A DNA stretch of 8,318 nucleotides from Propionivibrio sp. (GCA_003249625.1 QKII01000128.1:1-8318), one strand, 5' to 3'; positions 1-6,695 are shown, counted from the stretch's first letter. Notes: generated by a model not told the origin, from the sequence alone. Made by a program: numbers and translations.

Positions 1-382
1 CCTCCTGTCCGAGCGGGCGCAGGAAGACGCTGGTGCCGTTGAAGAAGGCATGCGTCTGGTCGAAATGCGCGCCGCGCACGGAAAGATCCCAGGCGTGGAT
101 CTCGCACGTGACTGTCAGTGGCGTGGGCTTTTTCAACGGCGCGGCACGCCAGGTATGCTTGTCGAGCTTGTCGAGGCGGACGGGCTTGCCTCCCGCTTCG
201 GCACGGATGGCGACGATGTGGCGGGCAAAATCGCGGATCAGGTAGCTGCCGGGGATCCAGGCTGGAAGCGCAAAGCGCTGTCCTTCCGGTGCGGGGGCCT
301 CGACAGTGCAGGTGATGGTGAATCGGTGAGCCGCCGGATTGGCAGCAATTACGCTGTAACGGACAGAGGGGAACTTTGACAT
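1..382 (-). CDS. M61-family metallopeptidase, N-terminal fragment (runs off the left edge)
   Basis: Reading the minus strand from an ATG at 382 gives 127 uninterrupted codons to the window edge. The protein starts MSKFPSVRYSVIAANPAAHR. It contains the conserved N-terminal beta-domain block of M61 (glycyl aminopeptidase-like) proteins: LPAWIPGSYLIRDFAR at residues 39-54, LDKHTW at 73-78, and AWDLSVRGAHFDQTHAFFNG at 97-116. Family members are usually about 600 residues, with this N-terminal domain, a zinc-binding HExxH catalytic domain and a C-terminal PDZ domain; those last two lie outside the window, so catalytic competence cannot be judged. No signal peptide is visible at this start, which suggests a cytoplasmic protein. 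There is no good Shine-Dalgarno sequence before the ATG (upstream bases read TTGTCACAAG), so the start is probable rather than certain. The gene is divergent from the chemoreceptor gene across a 146-nt gap. Confidence 0.88.
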   Translation of the reverse strand, partial: MSKFPSVRYSVIAANPAAHRFTITCTVEAPAPEGQRFALPAWIPGSYLIRDFARHIVAIRAEAGGKPVRLDKLDKHTWRAAPLKKPTPLTVTCEIHAWDLSVRGAHFDQTHAFFNGTSVFLRPLGQE

Positions 383-528
383 CTTGTGACAACTCGGGCT
401 TAACGTTGCTGAATTGCGATTTTACGACCGATGGACGGTAAACTCAGCGTCGTATGTGTTGCCCATTGAAGATAAGCAAAGCGATAATCACTGATACGCG
501 ATAACCCCGAAAAGGCCTACGAATAAGC
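383..528. promoter_or_regulatory. Divergent intergenic region between the M61 peptidase and the aer-like receptor
   Basis: This 146-nt gap must hold the promoters of both outward-facing genes. It is visibly richer in A+T than the flanking coding DNA. On the minus strand a TAAAAT (419-424) could be a -10 box for the peptidase, but no convincing -35 lies 16-18 nt behind it. On the plus strand there are two GCGATAA copies (481-487 and 498-504) close to the receptor start. No strong Shine-Dalgarno precedes the receptor ATG at 529; the best purine run is AAAAGG about 13 nt upstream. Confidence 0.5.
477..504 (+). promoter_or_regulatory. Possible sigma-28 (FliA)-type promoter for the receptor gene
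   Basis: CAAAG at 477-481 and CGCGATAA at 497-504 resemble the flagellar sigma-28 elements TAAAG and GCCGATAA. The -35 core has one mismatch in four and the -10 box two mismatches in eight. The spacing is 16 nt rather than the usual 15. Chemoreceptor genes are commonly transcribed by sigma-28, which makes this a reasonable place to look, but the match is imperfect and no start site is known. Confidence 0.28.
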
Positions 529-2163
529 ATGCGTAAAAATCTGCCGGTTACGAACGTCGAAACCCTTCTTCCGGAAAATGAATTCATCTATTCGCGAACG
601 AACCTGAAAGGCCAGATCACCGAGGCCAACGAAGCGTTCTGCGAGGTTAGCGGCTTTACCCGCGAAGAAATGCTAGACGAGCCACATAACATGGTGCGGC
701 ACCCAGACATGCCCTCTGCGGCGTTCGAGGATATGTGGCGGGATCTCAAGTTGGGGTTGCCGTGGCGTGGAATCGTCAAGAACCGGCGCAAGGACGGCGG
801 TTTCTACTGGGTGGTAGCTAACGTTTCACCTGTACGGGAGAACGGTCAGGTTATCGGTTACCAGTCGGTGCGCAGTCGGCCAAGCCGTGAGGAGATTGCA
901 TCGGCCGAGAAGGCCTATGCGCGGATCAACGCAGGGGCGAAGAACCTCGTGGTCAGCCACGGACGGGTGAAGAAGAAACAATCGAACTTCGTTCTCGGCC
1001 TGCTATCACTGAGTTGGCAGATGCAGTTCATCGGAATACTGGTGTTGCTCCTCGGGGGGCTGGACGTTGGCGAGTCTTTCTTTGGCAAAGATCTGCTCCC
1101 TGTTGTGCATCACGGCCTGATGATCTTCACCGTCGTGTATGCCCTCTATTTCATGACGTACTTCGCGCCTAAGGTCAATCGAGACGTGAAAACGATGAGC
1201 CAATGGATCGAGGGAGTGTTGTCGACGGGTAACCTCCGGAAGCGTTTGTCAGTGACGCGCAGTGACCTGCTGGGAGTTACGGCACGGCAGATGGACGTTT
1301 TTGTATCGTCGATTCAGGCAACGGTGCAGGGTATTGCGGACACGGCGGGACATGTCCAGAAAGCTACTCACGAAGTCGATGACGGAATGCGCTTGGCGAT
1401 GGAATCAGCTGAGCGGCAGAATGAAGCAACATCTTCTGCGGCTGCCGCAGTCGAGGAAGTCACGGTTTCGATCGGCGAAGTGGCGGAGCATGCCCGCTCG
1501 ACACGCGAAGTGGCGGCGAACGCCGGAGAGGTCTCGTGCGCGGGGGTTGAACGGTCCGACGAAGCCACCCGGACAATCAACTCGCTGGCCGAAACGGTCA
1601 AGCGCTCGGCGGAACAGGTTGAGACGCTCGGGCAACGTTCGGCGGAGATCAGCCAGATCGCTGGCGCGATCAAGGAGATCGCAGACCAGACCAACCTGCT
1701 GGCGCTGAATGCTGCGATCGAGGCGGCTCGGGCTGGGGAGGCCGGCCGCGGTTTTGCCGTGGTGGCCGACGAGGTTCGCAAGCTGGCTGAGCGTACGGCG
1801 AAAGCCACCGAGGAAATCAGCAGCATGATCGGTTTGATCCAGAGCGATACGCAGAACGCCGTCGATGGCATGCGCGCCGGGGCAGCACAGGTCGAGGAAG
1901 GAGTCACGCTGGTCCATTCGGCGCAGGAAGCCTTGCAGCGTATCAATGAAGAAATGGGCAATACGATTCAGCGGGTCAACGAAATTTCGCATGCCTCAAG
2001 TGAACAGCAGGAAGCGATGACCCAACTGGCCCAGAACGTCGAACAGGTGGCGATGATGACCGAGCAGAACGTCGCGGTGGTCAACCAGACTGAGGGAATG
2101 GTGCAGAAGCTTGAAGGTATCGTGGACCGGATGAACAAGGCGGTGAATCAGTTTACCGTTTGA
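529..2163 (+). CDS. aer: Aer-type PAS-containing methyl-accepting chemotaxis receptor (energy/redox taxis)
   Basis: The 544-residue protein resembles E. coli Aer (506 aa), an FAD-binding receptor that reports the redox state of the electron transport chain to the CheA/CheW array. The PAS domain (about 18-120) aligns without gaps to Aer through at least residue 85. The residues equivalent to Aer N34, R57, H58, D60, F66, W70 and N85 are all present, including the block [11 protein letters not shown] at 52-62. Two hydrophobic segments (about 165-180 and 196-212) are joined by a short loop, forming the Aer-like membrane hairpin. A HAMP-like linker follows (about 213-265). The signalling domain carries the hallmark hairpin tip from E383 onward ([20 protein letters not shown]) followed by [17 protein letters not shown]. 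The protein ends in FTV with no NWETF-like CheR-docking pentapeptide, as in Aer. It is a single gene closed by a terminator. FAD binding and the exact signal are inferred from the conserved residues. Confidence 0.93.
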   Translation: MRKNLPVTNVETLLPENEFIYSRTNLKGQITEANEAFCEVSGFTREEMLDEPHNMVRHPDMPSAAFEDMWRDLKLGLPWRGIVKNRRKDGGFYWVVANVSPVRENGQVIGYQSVRSRPSREEIASAEKAYARINAGAKNLVVSHGRVKKKQSNFVLGLLSLSWQMQFIGILVLLLGGLDVGESFFGKDLLPVVHHGLMIFTVVYALYFMTYFAPKVNRDVKTMSQWIEGVLSTGNLRKRLSVTRSDLLGVTARQMDVFVSSIQATVQGIADTAGHVQKATHEVDDGMRLAMESAERQNEATSSAAAAVEEVTVSIGEVAEHARSTREVAANAGEVSCAGVERSDEATRTINSLAETVKRSAEQVETLGQRSAEISQIAGAIKEIADQTNLLALNAAIEAARAGEAGRGFAVVADEVRKLAERTAKATEEISSMIGLIQSDTQNAVDGMRAGAAQVEEGVTLVHSAQEALQRINEEMGNTIQRVNEISHASSEQQEAMTQLAQNVEQVAMMTEQNVAVVNQTEGMVQKLEGIVDRMNKAVNQFTV

Positions 2164-2207
2164 TTTTCCGGTGTGCAGGCGCCTCCGCGGTGCCTGGCGA
2201 ACACTGT

Positions 2208-2240
2208 CGGCGAGCGGAATTCCGTTCGCCGTTTGTTTTT
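2208..2240 (+). terminator. Intrinsic terminator of the aer-like gene
   Basis: A 10-bp stem (2208-2217 with 2222-2231) contains one G-U pair and closes on an AATT tetraloop. It is followed directly by a T-rich run (TTTGTTTTT, 2232-2240). It lies 44 nt after the receptor stop codon. A second, weaker 7-bp hairpin (2176-2182 with 2190-2196) sits between the stop codon and this terminator. The structure should separate receptor transcription from the pst operon. Confidence 0.85.
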
Positions 2241-2328
2241 CTGCTTTTGCAAACCCCCGCAACGCTAGAACCCCGGAGGGGTGGTTGGGTATAGTGACGG
2301 GCTTTGTTTCGCTGAAAGGGATGAATTC
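2241..2328 (+). promoter_or_regulatory. pst operon leader and candidate promoter
   Basis: A -10-like TATAGT lies at 2290-2295, placing a start site near 2302 and giving a leader of roughly 27 nt. No TTGACA-like box is found at the right distance, which would fit an activator-dependent promoter. However, I see no pair of CTGTCAT-type direct repeats (Pho box) here. Just upstream of the -10 is a short hairpin, ACCCC-GGA-GGGGT (2270-2282), embedded in a G-rich run (2275-2289). The ribosome binding site AAAGGG (2315-2320) is 8 nt before the pstS ATG. Confidence 0.4.
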
Positions 2329-3177
2329 ATGAAATCGAATATGCAACAGATGCAACGTTTTGCCTTGCGCTGGCTGATTCCTCTGGCCGGTTGCGCTGTC
2401 TTTTCTGCCGGGGCGATGGCCTCGGGACTGGATGCCTTCGCAGGACAGAATGGCAAGATCGATATCGCCGGCGGCACGGCACACATCCCGGTAATGAACG
2501 CCGCAGCCAAGCGCATCATGCAATCTAACCCGTCGATCCGCATTACTGTCGGGGCCGGTGGGTCGGGTGTCGGTGTGCAGAAGGTCGGCGAGGGGCTGGT
2601 CGATATCGGCAACACGGGGCGGCCGTTGACTGACGCCGAAGTCGCCAAGTACGGGCTCAAGTCGTTTGCTTTCGCCATCGACGGGGTGGCCGCAGTGGTC
2701 AATCCAAAGAACCCGGTCGTCGGCCTGTCCGCCGTACAGGTGCAGGAAATCTTCGCCGGCAAGATCACCAACTGGAAGGCCGTTGGCGGCTCCGATGCGG
2801 CGATCCACGTCTTCACTCGCGATGAAGCGAGCGGTACGCGCGAGGTCTTCTGGGGCAAATTGCTGAAGAAGGGGGCGATTACCGAAAGCGCCAATGTCGT
2901 GGCTTCCAACGGGGCGATGAAATCGGCGCTGGGCGGTGACCCCAACGCCATCGGCTATGTTTCCATCGGCCACATCGATGAAACGCTCAAGGCGCCGATG
3001 CTCGATGGCGTTGCGCCGACGCAGGACAACGCGCGTTCGGGCAAATACCCTGTCGTCCGCAAGTTGTACATGAACACCAAGGGAGAACCGCAGGGGCTGA
3101 CGGCGGCGTTCATCAATTACATCCTCGGGGATGATGGCAAGCAGATGACCTCTGCAGCGGGGTATCTGCCGCTGTGA
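2329..3177 (+). CDS. pstS: Phosphate ABC transporter periplasmic substrate-binding protein (PstS, short type)
   Basis: The 282-residue protein binds phosphate in the periplasm and delivers it to PstCA. The ATG at 2329 is preferred over an in-frame GTG at 2281 because AAAGGG lies 8 nt upstream and a typical signal sequence follows. That signal has basic residues at 10 and 14, a hydrophobic stretch, and a likely cleavage after AMA (residue 31). Anion-contact motifs of the PstS fold are visible: GGTAHI at 48-53, GAGGSGVG at 75-82, VDIGNTGR at 91-98 and RDEASGT at 164-170, the last matching R135/S139-G140-T141 of E. coli PstS. At this size it fits the short PstS type (TIGR02136-like) rather than the longer E. 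coli form. An LAGC lipobox-like motif at 19-22 makes a lipoprotein possible. The stop codon overlaps the pstC start. Phosphate is inferred from the family; a related oxyanion cannot be excluded. Confidence 0.9.
   Translation: MKSNMQQMQRFALRWLIPLAGCAVFSAGAMASGLDAFAGQNGKIDIAGGTAHIPVMNAAAKRIMQSNPSIRITVGAGGSGVGVQKVGEGLVDIGNTGRPLTDAEVAKYGLKSFAFAIDGVAAVVNPKNPVVGLSAVQVQEIFAGKITNWKAVGGSDAAIHVFTRDEASGTREVFWGKLLKKGAITESANVVASNGAMKSALGGDPNAIGYVSIGHIDETLKAPMLDGVAPTQDNARSGKYPVVRKLYMNTKGEPQGLTAAFINYILGDDGKQMTSAAGYLPL
3155..3174 (+). promoter_or_regulatory. Hairpin over the pstC start (translational coupling element)
   Basis: A perfect 6-bp inverted repeat, CAGCGG (3155-3160) and CCGCTG (3169-3174) around an 8-nt loop, ends on the first base of the pstC GTG codon. 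It also covers the only purine-rich stretch that could act as a ribosome binding site. Ribosomes finishing pstS would melt it, so it fits coupled translation of pstS and pstC. The stability has not been calculated. Confidence 0.4.
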
Positions 3178-4046
3178 CGACGGCCGGTTGCGGCGCGGTC
3201 CCGGCACGGGGCGGCGCCGTTGTGCGGTGCTTGTTGTTGGTCGCAGCTACTGCGTCGGCGCTGGCCGTCGCGGCCGTATTCGGCTTCCTGCTCTGGTTTG
3301 CGTTGCCGGTGTTCCGGGGAGAAGCGCTAGCCTCGTTGCTCTCCTGGCACTGGCAACCGCTGCGTGGGGCGTTCGGCATCCTGCCGATGCTGGTCGGTTC
3401 GTTTTTGCTCGCGTCATCCTCCTTGCTGGTGTCGTTCCCGCTGGCGCTGGGGGTTTGCTGCTTTGCGCACGGCGCCGGCCCGATCCGTGCGGCGCGTCCG
3501 TTGCTAACGGCGGTTCGTTTCATGACCAGTGTGCCGACCGTAGTTTATGGTTTGGTCTCGGTTTTCCTGCTGGTGCCGCTGATTCGCGACGCGTTTTCCG
3601 GTTCCGGTTTCTCCTGGCTGGCCGCCGCGCTGGCTTTGAGCTTGCTCGTCCTGCCGACGATCGTGCTGCTCGTCGATAGCCAGTTTCGGCAGGTTCAGGC
3701 GCAAATCGGGCCGAGTGCGGCCGCACTCGGACTTTCGCCTGTTCAGCAGTTGCTGCATCTGACCCTGCCGCTTTCCCGGCGAGGCCTGGCGGCGGCTCTG
3801 GCACTTGGTTTTGGGCGGGCCGTCGGCGATACGCTGATTCCGCTGATGCTGGCCGGCAATGCCGCGCGGGTGCCGCACTCACTGCTTGACTCGTTGCGTA
3901 CGCTGACTTCGCACATCGCACTGGTGGTGGCGACCGACAGCCAGGATCTCGTCTATGCGTCGCTGTTCGCCAGCGGGGTGATCCTGTTTGTGGTGACGGC
4001 GCTCGTGAATTTGCTGCTGCGCCGCTGGCGCGGCCAATCGACGTAG
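3174..4046 (+). CDS. pstC: Phosphate ABC transporter permease PstC
   Basis: This 290-residue integral membrane protein is one half of the inner-membrane channel. It starts at a GTG that shares four bases (GTGA) with the pstS stop codon. A first membrane segment (about residues 18-45) is followed by several more. The PstC signature RFMTSVPTVVYG is at 115-126. The EAA loop that docks on the ATPase runs from G179 (GPSAAALGLSPVQQL) to GRAVGDT at 214-220, followed by a membrane segment containing LMLAGN. The usual ending of this loop is GRAxGET, so D219 replaces the common Glu. The length is close to the family norm (about 300). It lies between pstS and pstA with a 4-nt gap to the latter. Family assignment is firm; the substrate is inherited from PstS. 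Confidence 0.9.
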   Translation: MTTAGCGAVPARGGAVVRCLLLVAATASALAVAAVFGFLLWFALPVFRGEALASLLSWHWQPLRGAFGILPMLVGSFLLASSSLLVSFPLALGVCCFAHGAGPIRAARPLLTAVRFMTSVPTVVYGLVSVFLLVPLIRDAFSGSGFSWLAAALALSLLVLPTIVLLVDSQFRQVQAQIGPSAAALGLSPVQQLLHLTLPLSRRGLAAALALGFGRAVGDTLIPLMLAGNAARVPHSLLDSLRTLTSHIALVVATDSQDLVYASLFASGVILFVVTALVNLLLRRWRGQST

Positions 4047-4050
4047 CGCC

Positions 4051-4926
4051 ATGGAGCGAGCGTTGCGTGTATTCGCCTGGGGCGCGGGCGTCCTTGTCCC
4101 GGTCGTCTTGCTGACGCTGCTGGCGTTTCTTCTGTTGCGCGGGGTACCGGGCTGGTCACTTGCTCTGTTCTTCGGTGATACGCCGCCGCTCGATGCGGTG
4201 TTGCGGGGAGCGCCCGTGTTTGACGGCATCTGGCCCGCGTGTCTCGGTACGGTGGCGCTGGTGTTGCTTGCCGTGGCGATCGCCGTACCGCTTGGTGTCG
4301 CCACCGGAATCTATCTGGCGGAATTCGCAGAGGTGCGTCAGCGCGCAGCGCTGTCCTTTTGCGTTGATCTGCTGGCTGGTATCCCGTCGATCCTGATGGG
4401 TTTGTTCGGCTTCGCGTTGATTCTCATGCTGCGCAAGACGATCGTGCCGGCGGCTAACACAGGCCTGCTGCTTTCGGCAGGGTGTCTTGCACTGCTGGTG
4501 CTGCCGTACTTGATCAGCACTACGCGCCTGACGCTTGAGGGGCTGCCGAGCGACTTGCGTCTGGCGGGCGCCGGTCTTGGTCTGTCGCATGTGCAGGTTG
4601 TCGGGCGGATTCTTCTGCCGGCTTCGCTCCGGGGCATCTTCAGCGGTGTCGTTCTCTCTGTTGGGCGGGCCGCAGAGGACACTGCCGTAATTTTGCTGAC
4701 CGGCGTGGTGGCCAATGCCGGCGCGCCGTCGTCACTGTTCGGAAAGTACGAGGCGTTGCCTTTCCACATCTACTACCTCGCAGCGGAGTACCAGACGCCG
4801 GCACAACTGGCGCAGGCGTTCGCCGCGGCGCTGGTCCTTTTGTGCCTAACCGGCGGCATGTTTGCCGTCGCGCGCCTGTTGCGCGATCATTTGGAAAAGC
4901 GATGGAAAGCGGGACGTCTGCAGTGA
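4051..4926 (+). CDS. pstA: Phosphate ABC transporter permease PstA
   Basis: This 291-residue membrane protein is the second half of the Pst channel. The ATG at 4051 lies 4 nt after the pstC stop codon with no clear ribosome binding site, so re-initiation by ribosomes leaving pstC is likely. The N-terminal membrane segment is at about 9-30. The BPD permease core begins near residue 60, with GTVALVLLAVAIAVPLGVA followed by IYLAEFAEV, a typical PstA pattern. LLAGIPSILMGLFGF is the PstA counterpart of the PstC VPTVVYG block. The EAA loop (LAGAGLGLSHVQVVGRILLP) ends in GRAAEDT at 205-211, where the family usually has ARAxGET, so both the Gly and the Glu differ. The last 25 bp overlap the preferred pstB start. 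Confidence 0.9.
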   Translation: MERALRVFAWGAGVLVPVVLLTLLAFLLLRGVPGWSLALFFGDTPPLDAVLRGAPVFDGIWPACLGTVALVLLAVAIAVPLGVATGIYLAEFAEVRQRAALSFCVDLLAGIPSILMGLFGFALILMLRKTIVPAANTGLLLSAGCLALLVLPYLISTTRLTLEGLPSDLRLAGAGLGLSHVQVVGRILLPASLRGIFSGVVLSVGRAAEDTAVILLTGVVANAGAPSSLFGKYEALPFHIYYLAAEYQTPAQLAQAFAAALVLLCLTGGMFAVARLLRDHLEKRWKAGRLQ

Positions 4927-5681
4927 ATTCGTGCGTGATTCGTATCGACGATCTTTCTGTCGCCTTCGACGGAAGAGCGGTCGTCGATCATCTGTGTCTG
5001 GAAATTGGCCGCGGTGGTCCGACCTTCCTGCTCGGCCGTTCCGGCTCGGGAAAAACCACATTATTGCGAGCAATCAACCGGCTGAACGAGTGCTTTCCCG
5101 GTTGCGAGACGCGCGGCCGGGTGTCGTTGCGGCTCGGTGGCGAATGGGTCGATGCGTATGCTCCAGGCACCCTGATCGAGTCACTGCGGCGCCAGGCGGG
5201 CATGGTCTTCCAGTCGCCGAATGTTTTGCCACTGTCCGTGGCGAGGAACGTCACTCTGCCGCTGCGTACGGTGCTGCGCCTGTCTGCCGACGAGTGCGAG
5301 GCACGGATGGAGCAATCCCTGCGCGATGTTTATCTGTGGAACGAGGTTGGAGACCGCCTTTCCGCACCGGCAGCGAGTCTATCCGGAGGCCAGCAGCAGC
5401 GCCTGTGCCTGGCGCGGGCGCTGGCCTTGCGCCCTGAAATACTGCTTCTCGACGAGCCGACGGCGTCACTCGATTTCAAGGCGGCCCGTCAGATCGAAGA
5501 ACTGCTCGTGGAATTGAAGTCTCGGTATACGCTGGTGGTCGTCTCGCACAGCCTGAGTCAGGCGCATCGGCTGGCCGAGCAGGTCTTCGTGCTGCGCGAC
5601 AGTGGGCGGGTCGAGCGTCTGGAGGAGGATATTTTCCGAGATAAGGAAGCGTTGCTGGCCGTGATGGATGAACTCGTCTGA
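4902..5681 (+). CDS. pstB: Phosphate ABC transporter ATP-binding protein PstB
   Basis: This 259-residue cytoplasmic ATPase powers PstCA. The motifs are complete: Walker A GRSGSGKT at 45-52, followed by TLLRAINRLNECFPG (PstB-like); Q-loop Q104 in GMVFQSPNVLP; signature LSGGQ at 160-164; Walker B LLLDEP with D184/E185; D-loop ASLD; and switch His216. Canonical PstB reads GxSGCGKS and TSALDP at the corresponding sites, so this is a divergent member. Two starts are plausible. ATG 4902 has GGAAAAG just upstream and overlaps pstA by 25 bp. GTG 4923 has a GCGGGA 8 nt upstream and makes a GTGA overlap with the pstA stop, the same arrangement as pstS/pstC. An in-frame ATG at 4842 is too far inside pstA and adds an Arg-rich stretch unlike PstB. 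No phoU follows. Confidence 0.9.
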   Translation: MESGTSAVNSCVIRIDDLSVAFDGRAVVDHLCLEIGRGGPTFLLGRSGSGKTTLLRAINRLNECFPGCETRGRVSLRLGGEWVDAYAPGTLIESLRRQAGMVFQSPNVLPLSVARNVTLPLRTVLRLSADECEARMEQSLRDVYLWNEVGDRLSAPAASLSGGQQQRLCLARALALRPEILLLDEPTASLDFKAARQIEELLVELKSRYTLVVVSHSLSQAHRLAEQVFVLRDSGRVERLEEDIFRDKEALLAVMDELV

Positions 5682-5696
5682 ACAGATTCAGAGACG
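5675..5696. terminator. Hairpin across the convergent stop codons of pstB and the AEC permease gene
   Basis: The 6-nt gap between the two converging genes sits inside an inverted repeat, TCTGAA-CAGA-TTCAGA (5677-5692). An alternative outer pairing (CGTCT 5675-5679 with AGACG 5692-5696) extends it. Both stop codons lie in the stem. Neither strand has a T-run afterwards, so it is at best a weak or factor-assisted bidirectional terminator. Confidence 0.3.
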
Positions 5697-6635
5697 CAAC
5701 AGACCGATCAGGGCGCTGAGCGTAAAGAATGAGAGCGTCGTTGTCGCCAGCAGCGCTCCTGCGGCGAATCCTTCGTGGCCGTGGCGCATCGCAAGAATCG
5801 GGTAGATGCTCATTATTGGCAGCGCTGCTGTGATGATGAGGGCGTTGCGCAGTTCGATCGGCAAGGCGGGCAGTCCTAGTGCTATGGCGCCGGAAAGTAC
5901 CAGCCAGATTAGTAGCGGATGGAGTAGTAGCTTGCCAGCGGTAATCGAGAACACGCGTGCCCTGACGCCCTTGAAAGGCATTCCGTAAAGCGTGCCGCCG
6001 ATAACGAACAGCGCGACGGCGATGCTGGACTGAGCGAACAGCGAAACGGTGCGGCCAAGTGCCGGCGGTAGCTTCACTTCCAGCAGGGAGAGGCCGAAGG
6101 CGACGAAAATCGCAACGATCAACGGGTTCTTGCGTAGTCGCCAGATCGTCTGGCCGATCGTGCCCAGGCGGCTGCCGTTCGACGATTCACCTTGTTCAGC
6201 CAGTGACAGCAGCAGCGGCAACAGCAGGATGTTCTCGACCAGCATGTTCAATGCGAGCGCGATATCGGCAACGGCCGGCAAGGCGAGCAACATGATCGGA
6301 AAACCGACAAAGCCGCTGTTCGAGCAGGACATGCCAAGTGCGATGTACGGGCGGGCGTTCGGCTCGTCGGGCGCGAGCCTGCGCGCCCACCACAGGGCGA
6401 CGAGCAGGTTGGCAAGCGATCCAGCTGCATAGACCAGCACGTAGGTTACGTTGAGCATCTCGTCGATACGGCGCTGCATCAACGCGTTGAGCAGCATGGC
6501 GGGGAGCGCGATGTAGATGACGAATTTCCCCAAGACACGCAGGCCTGATTTGTCGAAAAGGCCGAACCGCGTGGCGAAATAGCCGACGGCAATGGCCAGG
6601 TAAATGGGCGCAGTGGTTGACAGGATGTCGAGCAT
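5688..6635 (-). CDS. AEC-family (auxin efflux carrier-like) transporter
   Basis: This 315-residue polytopic membrane protein matches the usual AEC length (about 300-320). The start MLDILSTTAPIYLAIAVGYF is a typical AEC first helix. GMSCSNSGFVGFPIMLL is the characteristic Asn/Gly-rich helix of the first half. NPLIVAIFVAFGLSLLE opens the second half. Near the C terminus ITAALPIMSIYPILAMRHG resembles the second-half transport motif. About ten membrane segments can be picked out, split by a charged loop around residues 148-168. AEC proteins are secondary carriers of organic acids such as malate or malonate, or amino-acid-like compounds; the substrate here cannot be told from sequence. The gene has its own promoter and no strong ribosome binding site. 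It converges on pstB with a 6-nt gap, so it is not part of the pst operon. Confidence 0.9.
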   Translation of the reverse strand: MLDILSTTAPIYLAIAVGYFATRFGLFDKSGLRVLGKFVIYIALPAMLLNALMQRRIDEMLNVTYVLVYAAGSLANLLVALWWARRLAPDEPNARPYIALGMSCSNSGFVGFPIMLLALPAVADIALALNMLVENILLLPLLLSLAEQGESSNGSRLGTIGQTIWRLRKNPLIVAIFVAFGLSLLEVKLPPALGRTVSLFAQSSIAVALFVIGGTLYGMPFKGVRARVFSITAGKLLLHPLLIWLVLSGAIALGLPALPIELRNALIITAALPIMSIYPILAMRHGHEGFAAGALLATTTLSFFTLSALIGLLRL

Positions 6636-6667
6636 GGATTGGGGGTATGCAGGGAGGGCGCGCGAGG

Positions 6668-6695
6668 ATTATAGGCCAAAGCACGAGTTTGTCTT
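6668..6695 (-). promoter_or_regulatory. Sigma-70-type promoter of the AEC permease gene
   Basis: On the minus strand a perfect TATAAT (6668-6673) is preceded, after a 16-nt spacer, by AAGACA (6690-6695), which matches four of six positions of TTGACA. The expected start site near 6661 leaves a leader of about 25 nt to the ATG at 6635. The AT-rich hexamer stands out in GC-rich surroundings. Confidence 0.55.

Noticed and set aside
33..379. Plus-strand small frames at the left edge
   Set aside because: The minus strand encodes the conserved M61 N-terminal domain across this interval.
1405..1992. Minus-strand frames of about 195 codons opposite the chemoreceptor signalling domain (also 1368-1961)
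   Set aside because: Two overlapping frames opposite a conserved coiled-coil gene; the Ser/Ala-rich or Arg/Leu-rich products mirror the repetitive receptor codons and have no start signal.
2232..2328. Pho box upstream of pstS
   Set aside because: Searched by eye for CTGTCAT-type direct repeats 11 nt apart on both strands. The best partial match (GTGACGG, 2294-2300) has no partner repeat.
2281..2328. Earlier GTG start for pstS
   Set aside because: It would place 16 extra residues (MVGYSDGLCFAERDEF) ahead of a normal signal peptide and lacks a suitably placed ribosome binding site; the ATG at 2329 has both.
1996..3207. A 403-codon minus-strand open frame spanning the end of aer, the intergenic gap and all of pstS
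   Set aside because: It is antisense to two well-supported genes and crosses the terminator; the translation is rich in Arg/His/Asp with no recognisable domain. Such long antisense frames are expected in GC-rich DNA with strong codon bias.
3188..3679. Plus-strand alternative frame inside pstC, and similar Arg-rich frames inside pstA and pstB
   Set aside because: The PstC, PstA and PstB motifs read in the other frames; the alternative products are Arg/Ala-rich shadows.
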